Part shown: positions 1 to 5,168 of the stretch, piece by piece
How positions within the stretch are numbered: position 1 is the stretch's first letter
Layout of the letters: each line of letters begins with the position of its first letter
Origin: Deltaproteobacteria bacterium
GTDB taxonomy: Bacteria; Desulfobacterota; UBA8473
Reading direction: 5' to 3'
Assembly (NCBI GenBank): GCA_030621455.1
Contig: JAUXHQ010000070.1
Location: 1-7,914, forward strand
DNA length: 7,914 bases
Made by a program: the position numbers and the translations under genes
Notes under the pieces: generated by a model
What the model saw: the letters and a program-made list of their open reading frames with translations, nothing else
Databases searched by the model: none
What the model was told of the DNA's origin: nothing

Positions 1-12
1 ACACATTAAATA

Positions 13-20
13 AAGGAGGA
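13..20 (+). promoter_or_regulatory. Ribosome binding site of the aminomutase gene
   Basis: A full AAGGAGG-type Shine-Dalgarno lies only about 3 bases before the ATG at 23. The spacing is shorter than usual, but the match is strong and no other ATG follows in frame until codon 43, so the start at 23 is kept. The promoter must lie outside the window. Confidence 0.7.
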
Positions 21-22
21 AT

Positions 23-1822
23 ATGGAAAGAAAAGAAGTCCGGGAAAGACTGCTGGACATACTAGACCACACCCCGGCATTAAAGGAAATTTTACTTTTG
101 TCGGATCCCGTTGAAATCAAGAGAGAGAAAATCAGGAAGTTTCTTACAGCTATGCTGATCGCCACCTTTGAGGATAACCCATCGATCCCACCCCTTGAGT
201 GGGTATTGACCCGTGATGCCATCGGTGTGTTTAAGAATATTCTGTCTACGAGAAGTGAGAGACTTGCAGGGTACAGCCTGCTTCAGCACATTGATGATCT
301 TTTGAACAAAGACAGTTTGGAAGACACGCAGGGGATAGGCCAGGGATTCCTGGCGGAAATTGAGCACCTGCTCAGGGGTGTTGTGGGTAAAACGGGTGTC
401 TACTCAGATGAAATTCCTGCTTTTCTCGGGCAGGAGGGAAGGGAGGCAGCAAGGTTAAGGTCTGATGACCTGTCGGGAATGGCCAGGACCGCGCGAGACT
501 TTATCGACAGGTATCCGTGGGGCTTGGATAATGATGCTATTCGCAGGCGAAGTTTTAATAAATCGAGGATATTGCGATATTTCCGTGCAACTGAACTCGA
601 GTGGGAAAAGTGGCAATGGCACACGCGCCACGCTATAAGAGATGCGGACACTCTCAGTGATCTCGTCAAGTTGACGGATGATGAATATGAGGCTGTTAAA
701 CGTGCACGAGAATACAAAATTCCCTTTGGAATCACTCCTTATTACCTGTCTCTGATCGATTATAATCCGCGCGGAAACAGGGACACCGGGGTACGCTCAC
801 AGGTCATTCCATCCTTGCATTATGTTGAACGAGTGAAAAGCCAGAGAGGCTGTTCAGCCTCATCAATGGACTTCATGCTTGAGCGGGACACATCGCCCAT
901 CGAAGGCATCACCCGGCGGTACCCCATGATCGTGATTCTCAAGCCGATTATGACCTGTCCCCAGATCTGTGTATACTGCCAGAGAAACTGGGAAATAGAA
1001 GATGTCCATTCGTCCTATGCCATACTGCCAAAAGAAAAGCTTGAAAATGCAGTGCAGTGGATAGCAAACACCCCGGAGATTAATGAAGTGCTTATCACGG
1101 GCGGAGATCCCATGCTTCTGTCTAATGATAAACTCGAAAGGCTGTTATCGAAGCTTTCGCGCATAAAACACATTGAAAGGATCAGGATCGGGACACGCAC
1201 ACCGGTAACCCTTCCCCAGAGAATAACGGATTCATTAGTGAGGCGGATTAATCGATTCCATAGTCCCGGGAAAAGAGAACTCGTCATCATCACCCATTTT
1301 GAGCATGCCTATGAAATAACGCCCCAGTCTATGGGTGCTGTTCAGAAATTTCGCCGCTACGGCATCGAAGTATATAATCAGCTCGTTTACACCTTTTATA
1401 ACTCCCGAAAATTTGAAACTGCCGCCTTGCGCCACAAGCTGCGGCTTGCAGGTATCACACCTTACTATACTTTCAATACAAAGGGAAAGGAAGAGACGGA
1501 TGATTTCCGGGTGCCAATCGCCAGGCTTCTTCAGGAACAGAAAGAAGAAGCCCGGCTCATGCCCGGAACAGTCCGTACGGATGAGATAGTCTTCAACGTT
1601 CCGGGACTTGGGAAAAACTATCTAAAGGCTTCCCAACACCACGACGTGATCTCCATATTGCCCGATGGACGAAGACTCTATGAGTTTCACCCATGGGAAA
1701 AGAAGCTCTCCTTAGTTGACACATATATGTACACAGACACTTCGATTTATGACTATCTCAAGAAATTGGAAGCAATTGGTGAAGAAACATCACAGTACAG
1801 ATCGATATGGTATTACTATTGA
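23..1822 (+). CDS. KamA-family radical SAM aminomutase, glutamate 2,3-aminomutase-like, with long N-terminal extension
   Basis: Probable cytoplasmic PLP-dependent radical SAM amino acid 2,3-aminomutase (599 aa), moving an amino group from C2 to C3. What is seen: a KamA-like core from about residue 190 (EWEKWQWHTRHAI, then ITPYYLSLID at 237-246); the 4Fe-4S cysteines C312, C316 and C319 in CX3CX2C; R321 at the place of LAM Arg134; the SAM-binding TGGDP at 359-363; GTRTPVTLPQRIT at 390-402; and PGLGK ending in K531, the expected PLP lysine. The two aspartates that hold the side-chain amine in lysine 2,3-aminomutase (Asp293 and Asp330) align with K487 and N525. As I recall, glutamate 2,3-aminomutase carries this same Lys/Asn pair, so glutamate is a better substrate guess than lysine (inference). 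Residues 1-185 are an alpha-helical-looking extension absent from the roughly 420-residue classical enzymes. EpmB is unlikely because of the length and pocket. The family is certain, the substrate is not. Confidence 0.9.
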   Translation: MERKEVRERLLDILDHTPALKEILLLSDPVEIKREKIRKFLTAMLIATFEDNPSIPPLEWVLTRDAIGVFKNILSTRSERLAGYSLLQHIDDLLNKDSLEDTQGIGQGFLAEIEHLLRGVVGKTGVYSDEIPAFLGQEGREAARLRSDDLSGMARTARDFIDRYPWGLDNDAIRRRSFNKSRILRYFRATELEWEKWQWHTRHAIRDADTLSDLVKLTDDEYEAVKRAREYKIPFGITPYYLSLIDYNPRGNRDTGVRSQVIPSLHYVERVKSQRGCSASSMDFMLERDTSPIEGITRRYPMIVILKPIMTCPQICVYCQRNWEIEDVHSSYAILPKEKLENAVQWIANTPEINEVLITGGDPMLLSNDKLERLLSKLSRIKHIERIRIGTRTPVTLPQRITDSLVRRINRFHSPGKRELVIITHFEHAYEITPQSMGAVQKFRRYGIEVYNQLVYTFYNSRKFETAALRHKLRLAGITPYYTFNTKGKEETDDFRVPIARLLQEQKEEARLMPGTVRTDEIVFNVPGLGKNYLKASQHHDVISILPDGRRLYEFHPWEKKLSLVDTYMYTDTSIYDYLKKLEAIGEETSQYRSIWYYY

Positions 1823-1920
1823 TCAGAAATTATATGAGCTACAAATTATCGTAAAAGCATGATTGAACAACCCTGATGTGTGAGCGTGTTCTTGCCAAAT
1901 GTGGCTGATACCCGTTATCT

Positions 1921-1926
1921 GAGGAG
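1921..1926 (+). promoter_or_regulatory. Ribosome binding site fixing the CoA-transferase start
   Basis: GAGGAG lies 8 bases before the ATG at 1935, which is ideal spacing. A GTG at 1926 in the same frame overlaps this site and so is a poor start. A second ATG at 1944 is possible but 17 bases away. Confidence 0.65.
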
Positions 1927-1934
1927 TGGAAATT

Positions 1935-3098
1935 ATGTTACCCATGGAAAAGATTAAGGTTGTCGATCTTTCTCAATCTGCCGCAGGCCCCTTCGGCACG
2001 ATGCTCCTGGGAAGTATGGGCGCAGACGTGATAAAGGTCGAGCCGTTGACGGGTGATGCCTTTCGACCCGTTCTCGGGGGTGCATGGTCACTCATAATCA
2101 ATCGTAACAAGAGGAGTGTCGCCGTTAACCTGAAAACCCGCGAAGGGAGAGATGTTGTCCTAAAACTGGCCCAGGACGCAGATATATTCTTGGAATCCTA
2201 TACGCCCGGTACCATAGGTAAACTGGGTCTCGGTTATGAGACAGTCAATGCCACTAATCCCGGCATTATTTACTGTTCATTGTCCGGCTACGGTCAAGAT
2301 GGGCCATACAAGCAGCGAGCCGGTTACGATGTTTGCAGCCAAGCGGAATGCGGCCTTATGGCGGCCACCGGCGAACCGGACGGTGGCTATGTAAGAATAG
2401 GAGCGTCCCCTATCGACTACGGCACTGGAATGTTTGCCGTGATCGGGATGCTGATGGCCCTCCGAGCGCGGGATAAGACAGGCGAAGGACAGTTTATCGA
2501 CGTCTCGCTTTTTGACACGGGTATCTCGTGGATGGATTTCTGGTTCGCATACTATGCCATGACGGGCAATAATCCGCGCAGACTCGCTTCCGGCCATGAA
2601 TTTGCAACACCTTATCAAGTCTTCGACACCAAGGACAAACCTCTTTTCATAGGTGTTTCGGACGATAAAGCATTCAATGATTTCTGCAAGGAAGTCGGGT
2701 TGGATGAATTGTTAGATAATCCCAGGTTTGATAATGTAACAAGCAGGCTACAGAACAGGGATGCTCTTGTTCAGATTGTCCAGGAAAGGGTTAAACAGTT
2801 TACCAGGGAAGAGATGATAAGAAAGCTTGACCCGCACGGCATACCGTATGCCCCTGTCAACACTATAAGTGAAGTTGTAGAAGATCCCCACGTTAAGGCA
2901 CGCGGCACATTAGTAGAGATGGAGTCAGAGATGGGCAGGTTGAAGGTTCCAGGGTTCCCAATTCGACTCTCAGCAACACCCGGGATAATCAGACGTCAGG
3001 CACCCCGTCTGGGAGAGCACACTGAGGAGATCCTTATGGAACTAGGGTACGATGGTGAGACCATAAAACAACTAAAAGGAAAGGAAGTCATCCTTTAG
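1935..3098 (+). CDS. Class III CoA-transferase (CaiB/BaiF family)
   Basis: Cytoplasmic enzyme (387 aa) that transfers CoA between an acyl-CoA and a free carboxylic acid; family members use formate/oxalate, carnitine, bile acids, benzylsuccinate or similar acids. What is seen: the N-terminal Rossmann-like start VVDLSQSAAGPFG with GADVIKVE (about residues 9-36); SGYGQDGPY at 117-125; the family's catalytic aspartate, most likely D161 in SPIDYGTGMFA, which would form the aspartyl-CoA anhydride; GEGQFIDVSLFD near 184-195; and the C-terminal RLGEHTEE at 358-365. The length is normal for the family, with no truncation. It follows the aminomutase by 112 bases on the same strand, with no clear terminator or promoter between, so co-transcription is plausible. 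The acid substrate cannot be read from sequence. A link to a beta-amino acid made by the upstream enzyme is only a suggestion. Confidence 0.93.
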   Translation: MLPMEKIKVVDLSQSAAGPFGTMLLGSMGADVIKVEPLTGDAFRPVLGGAWSLIINRNKRSVAVNLKTREGRDVVLKLAQDADIFLESYTPGTIGKLGLGYETVNATNPGIIYCSLSGYGQDGPYKQRAGYDVCSQAECGLMAATGEPDGGYVRIGASPIDYGTGMFAVIGMLMALRARDKTGEGQFIDVSLFDTGISWMDFWFAYYAMTGNNPRRLASGHEFATPYQVFDTKDKPLFIGVSDDKAFNDFCKEVGLDELLDNPRFDNVTSRLQNRDALVQIVQERVKQFTREEMIRKLDPHGIPYAPVNTISEVVEDPHVKARGTLVEMESEMGRLKVPGFPIRLSATPGIIRRQAPRLGEHTEEILMELGYDGETIKQLKGKEVIL

Positions 3099-3284
3099 GG
3101 GCATTGCCTTATACACCCAACCTACAAATGCATTACCAGCCCTTAATTACCTCACCCCGCAAGGGATCCATTCCGATCCCATTATACTTTCACCAGTTTG
3201 CGATTCAACAAATCGATCATCCATCGGGTTCCAAAGTTGGCTCGCGTATTACGACTTGGCATAAAATATGCGTGGTACTTAGGT

Positions 3285-3360
3285 AGTGCCCATCCATAAA
3301 TGGCTATTTTCCGTAATCTCTGCGTCAGACTCAGATTTTAATCCTCTCTAGATGGACACT
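3285..3360. mobile_element. Possible MITE-like insertion (76 bp) with target duplication
   Basis: The ends AGTGCCCATCCATA (3285-3298) and the reverse complement of 3347-3360 (AGTGTCCATCTAGA) agree at 11 of 14 places, like terminal inverted repeats. The segment is flanked by AGGT at 3281-3284 and 3361-3364, or TAGGT if one more base is counted. Removing the segment and one AGGT would bring the 7-bp arms GTGGTAC (3272-3278) and GTACCAC (3375-3381) to 16 bases apart, as if an older dyad was split. It is too short to code for anything. No parent transposase is in the window. Chance similarity remains possible. Confidence 0.35.
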
Positions 3361-3376
3361 AGGTAAAAGAATAGGT

Positions 3377-3396
3377 ACCACTACATTTTTAGTGGT
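3377..3396. repeat. Short perfect hairpin, 7-bp stem
   Basis: ACCACTA at 3377-3383 pairs with TAGTGGT at 3390-3396 around the loop CATTTT. No T-run follows, so it is not a typical intrinsic terminator. Its left arm can instead pair with GTGGTAC at 3272-3278, giving two mutually exclusive folds. Confidence 0.4.
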
Positions 3397-3411
3397 GAGA
3401 ATTTCTCCATG

Positions 3412-3472
3412 CAGGGTTTTTCAGTGTCAGGAGCGAGAAACACAAGAGCTAAAACCTGAACACTGAAACCTG
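3412..3472. repeat. Long imperfect inverted repeat upstream of the zinc-ribbon gene
   Basis: The arms are 3412-3431 and 3455-3472. TTTCAGTGT (3419-3427) pairs with ACACTGAAA (3460-3468); CAGG (3428-3431) pairs with CCTG (3455-3458); CAGG (3412-3415) pairs with CCTG (3469-3472). That gives about 17 base pairs with two small bulges and a 23-base loop. The right arm also reads as degenerate 7-base units (ACCTGAA, CACTGAA, ACCTG). It may be an extragenic palindrome or a structured leader of the gene at 3581. Confidence 0.5.
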
Positions 3473-3565
3473 TAGTATGGTAGTAGAAACGCCTTGGCCC
3501 CTGTGAACGGTTAACAGGTGTCGGTCCATAATGATGGGGTATCGGCAATGCCCGTTCATCGCACG

Positions 3566-3571
3566 AGGAGG
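3566..3571 (+). promoter_or_regulatory. Ribosome binding site fixing the start at 3581
   Basis: AGGAGG lies 9 bases before the ATG at 3581. A closer ATG at 3576 is in another frame and reads ATG AGA TGA, its stop overlapping the ATG at 3581. This site argues against the upstream in-frame GTG at 3518, which would put about 21 residues without any domain character before the zinc ribbon. Confidence 0.7.
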
Positions 3572-3580
3572 TACAATGAG

Positions 3581-4261
3581 ATGAAGATTACATGCCCGAG
3601 CTGCAATACCACTTATAATGTTCCACGAGACAAGATCCCGAAAAGAAAAGCGGTTGCCACGTGCAATAGATGTCGCACTAAATTCTATATAGAACCGGAA
3701 AACGTCGATCAATCAATAACCGGAGTTGCTTCCGAGCCACACCCACCTCTGATCGTGACTCATTCCGCTCCTGTAAAGACTGACAGGCCCTCAGAGGATA
3801 GTGTGACGGAGACGGATTTCGCTGCTTTTATGGTAAGAAACTCAGACAAGTATCTTTCAAAATTTCGGAAGTTCCAGGCCGATGATATCGACAAATTTGC
3901 CGTCACATGGCATTGGCCTGCATTCTTTACGGGAATATGGTGGCCATTGTATAGGAAACTCTATCTCTGGGCGCTGGTTGTTTTTGTTGTTTCATGTATT
4001 CCGTTGTTGGGTTTTCTTGCGATGATACCTTTCGCTATGATGGGAAACTATATTTATTACAGGCACGCAAAAAAGAAGATTGCGGAGCTAAAGTCCTCGC
4101 ATCGATCCTCTGACATATCAGTTTTGCTATCTCAGGTCGGAGGTGTAAATCCATGGGTTATCACAGTGGTAACGGTCCTAATAGGCATAGCTTTGACAGG
4201 GATCCTTGCTGCAATTCTGACACCTGTATTGTTGGACTATTCCGGCTTTATCTTTGAATAG
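3581..4261 (+). CDS. Zinc-ribbon membrane protein with DUF2628-like region
   Basis: A 226-residue predicted inner-membrane protein of unknown function. Residues 1-38 form an MJ0042-type zinc ribbon: [15 protein letters not shown] with C5 and C8, then C28 and C31 in CNRC, followed by KFYIEP. This module is common at the N-terminus of deltaproteobacterial proteins. A polar linker (about 40-85) leads to a DUF2628-like part: [18 protein letters not shown] at 111-128, a membrane segment at about 129-152, then [14 protein letters not shown] second membrane helix runs from about 191 to 214 near the C-terminus. The zinc ribbon probably faces the cytoplasm (inference). The start is set by the AGGAGG at 3566. 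The 3' end overlaps the convergent J-domain gene by 25 bases. I do not recognise a specific function, and the DUF2628 match is by eye. Confidence 0.8.
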   Translation: MKITCPSCNTTYNVPRDKIPKRKAVATCNRCRTKFYIEPENVDQSITGVASEPHPPLIVTHSAPVKTDRPSEDSVTETDFAAFMVRNSDKYLSKFRKFQADDIDKFAVTWHWPAFFTGIWWPLYRKLYLWALVVFVVSCIPLLGFLAMIPFAMMGNYIYYRHAKKKIAELKSSHRSSDISVLLSQVGGVNPWVITVVTVLIGIALTGILAAILTPVLLDYSGFIFE

Positions 4262-4698
4262 GCCTCTTGAATCTCTTTGAAACGTCTTTCCGCCAGTTCT
4301 TTGAATTCCTCACCTAAATGCAGTACCTTGTCCGGATGATACTGTTTCACCAACCGTCTGTAAGCCTTCTTTATCTCATCAGGCGATGCAGCCCTTCCGA
4401 TACCAAGTACCGTATAGGGATCATTTGCAGCCTTCCTTTCCTCGTAATGCTTATTAGCACCGGAAGCCTCCTTTTGGGAAGACTGCCTACCATCATCTTT
4501 ATTGTAAGACGGCTGACGCTTGTGATCAAAAGATTCATCACTGTATCGCTTCTTTCTATACATATAGAAGTATCGCCACAATAAAGCCAAGATTGCCAGA
4601 TCATCCAGCCATCCGAAACCCACAAGAAAATCAGGTATTAAGTCATAAGGGCTTAGAACATAGAGCAATACGATAATTGCAAGCAATATTCCTAACAT
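4237..4698 (-). CDS. Membrane-anchored DUF1232/J-domain (DnaJ-like) protein
   Basis: A 153-residue small J-protein. The N-terminal hydrophobic stretch (residues 1-15) runs into a DUF1232-like segment, [19 protein letters not shown] at 16-34, and a second hydrophobic stretch to about residue 47. A charged linker of roughly 45 residues (about 48-92) follows. The J domain is at 93-150, with DPYTVLGI at 93-100 and the invariant HPD at 121-123, followed by helix III and [10 protein letters not shown]. The HPD motif means it should stimulate the ATPase of an Hsp70 (DnaK-type) partner, here probably at the inner membrane. It lacks the G/F region, zinc fingers and C-terminal substrate domains of true DnaJ, so it is a specialised co-chaperone, not DnaJ itself. 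A GGGAGGG lies about 10 bases before the ATG. Its 3' end overlaps the convergent zinc-ribbon gene. Client unknown. Confidence 0.9.
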   Translation of the reverse strand: MLGILLAIIVLLYVLSPYDLIPDFLVGFGWLDDLAILALLWRYFYMYRKKRYSDESFDHKRQPSYNKDDGRQSSQKEASGANKHYEERKAANDPYTVLGIGRAASPDEIKKAYRRLVKQYHPDKVLHLGEEFKELAERRFKEIQEAYSKIKPE

Positions 4699-4774
4699 AT
4701 GCTTGAGACCCTCCCTCTCCGTAAACCCTTACCGTTTACCGCTATCCGTCCACTGAGGATACGATTCATCCACT

Positions 4775-4803
4775 ATATTAGCATCAATAGATTTCTTTGT
4801 CAT
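4775..4803 (-). promoter_or_regulatory. Candidate sigma-70 promoter of the J-domain gene
   Basis: On the minus strand, ATGACA (4803-4798) and TAATAT (4780-4775) are separated by 17 bases, close to the -35 and -10 consensus. The transcript would start near 4768 and carry a leader of about 70 bases before the ATG at 4698. Confidence 0.4.
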
Positions 4804-4815
4804 CGCTAATACAGC

Positions 4816-4841
4816 CTAGGGTGTGGCAATTGAGAAATGAC
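4816..4841 (+). repeat. Direct repeat, copy 1
   Basis: CTAGGGTGTGGCAA (4816-4829) followed by TTGA and GAAATGAC (4834-4841). The second copy at 4979-5000 is identical except that it lacks the four bases TTGA. Copy 1 sits about 12 bases upstream of the -35 of the leftward promoter. Confidence 0.7.
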
Positions 4842-4856
4842 GCATCTCTATTTTGT

Positions 4857-4923
4857 CATTCCAGCGAAGGCGGGAATCCAGGAGATTATGCGGTAGCTAC
4901 GGATTCCCGCCTTCGCTGGAATG
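4857..4923. repeat. REP-like extragenic palindrome with perfect 23-bp arms
   Basis: Bases 4857-4879 are the exact reverse complement of 4901-4923, with a 21-base spacer. The arms begin CATTCCAGCGAAGGCGGG. They belong to the GTCATTCC...GGGAATCC type of palindrome that is dispersed in many proteobacterial genomes. No T-run follows, and it lies between divergent genes, so it is not a terminator for either. It is more likely a mobile or amplified repeat unit. Confidence 0.8.
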
Positions 4924-4978
4924 TCATTGGTGGTGTTCTACTTTCTTTCACATCAAACACTTGAAACATGACACGGCA

Positions 4979-5000
4979 CTAGGGTGTGGCAAGAAATGAC
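4979..5000 (+). repeat. Direct repeat, copy 2
   Basis: CTAGGGTGTGGCAA (4979-4992) then GAAATGAC (4993-5000), matching copy 1 at 4816-4841 except for a 4-base gap. The two copies start 163 bases apart and bracket the palindrome. This copy sits about 22 bases upstream of the -35 of the efflux promoter. Confidence 0.7.
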
Positions 5001-5037
5001 AAATACCGAAATGAAAATATAATTGACAAATATCGAA
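4997..5037 (+). repeat. Pair of 14-base direct repeats at the efflux promoter
   Basis: TGACAAATACCGAA at 4997-5010 and TGACAAATATCGAA at 5024-5037 differ at one base and start 27 bases apart. The second overlaps the -35 box and spacer. Their placement suits a regulator-binding site, but no regulator gene is in view. Confidence 0.5.
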
Positions 5038-5050
5038 TATATAGTATAGA
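5023..5050 (+). promoter_or_regulatory. Candidate sigma-70 promoter of the efflux operon
   Basis: A perfect TTGACA at 5023-5028 and TATAGA at 5045-5050 are spaced by 16 bases. Transcription would begin near 5057, giving a leader of about 110 bases before the ATG at 5169. The dyad AATATC (5029-5034) / GATATT (5049-5054) spans the spacer and -10 and could be an operator. Confidence 0.55.
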
Positions 5051-5157
5051 TATTAGCAAGTGTTCGGCCCCTTTATCGAGAAATCTACTGTTACCTACCG
5101 CGAACGAACGATTAATTTGGCTTTTAGGTGAGAAGGTTGAGAGAGTCCTATGTTTTC

Positions 5158-5162
5158 GGAGG
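5158..5162 (+). promoter_or_regulatory. Ribosome binding site fixing the adaptor start
   Basis: GGAGG sits 6 bases before the ATG at 5169. That start gives a proper export signal at the N-terminus. Upstream in-frame starts such as the GTG at 4986 lack a good site and would bury the signal. That GTG also lies upstream of the candidate promoter. Confidence 0.75.
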
Positions 5163-5168
5163 CGCATA

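Larger units (their letters stand above)
3099..3580. other. Intergenic region of 482 bases rich in inverted repeats
   Basis: No convincing gene is seen here. The first part (3099-3271) has only a short dyad, GGGATC at 3163-3168 with GATCCC at 3175-3180, which lacks a T-tract. From 3272 on there are nested dyads: GTGGTAC at 3272-3278 against GTACCAC at 3375-3381, a MITE-like 76-bp segment inside it, a 7-bp hairpin at 3377-3396, and a long imperfect dyad at 3412-3472. The promoter of the gene at 3581 is expected here, but I could not place it with confidence. Confidence 0.6.
4699..5168. other. Divergent intergenic region of 470 bases
   Basis: This lies between the leftward J-domain gene and the rightward efflux operon. 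It holds a candidate promoter for each direction, a perfect 23-bp inverted repeat (4857-4923), a 22-base direct repeat on both sides of it, and a 6-bp dyad GTAAAC/GTTTAC at 4721-4739 in the leader of the J-domain gene. No gene is evident. An open frame from 4986 into the adaptor gene has no signal and is only an upstream extension. Confidence 0.65.

Noticed and set aside
3163..3180. GGGATC/GATCCC hairpin as a terminator of the CoA-transferase gene
   Set aside because: Only a 6-bp stem, no T-run after it, and 65 bases past the stop codon.
3256..3271. Possible sigma-54 promoter, TTGGCA...TGC with -24/-12 spacing
   Set aside because: The GG-GC spacing of 12 fits, but only about 8 of 11 consensus positions match, it lies some 300 bases before the next gene, and no activator site was seen.
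3104..3286. Open frame of 60 codons after the CoA-transferase (+)
   Set aside because: No ribosome binding site, low-complexity composition without domain character, and it ends exactly at the MITE-like boundary. More likely non-coding.
3518..3580. Upstream GTG start for the zinc-ribbon protein
   Set aside because: It adds 21 residues before the zinc ribbon and lacks a good ribosome site, whereas AGGAGG at 3566 points to the ATG at 3581.
4318..4584. Plus-strand open frame opposite the J-domain gene
   Set aside because: The minus strand carries a clear DUF1232 plus HPD J domain; the plus frame shows no domain and no ribosome site.
4857..4923. The 23-bp palindrome as an intrinsic terminator or CRISPR-like unit
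   Set aside because: It sits between divergent genes, has no T-run and only one copy in the window, with no regularly spaced repeats.
4986..5168. Extended adaptor start (GTG at 4986)
   Set aside because: It would place 61 residues ahead of the export signal, lacks a ribosome site, and overlaps repeats and the candidate promoter.
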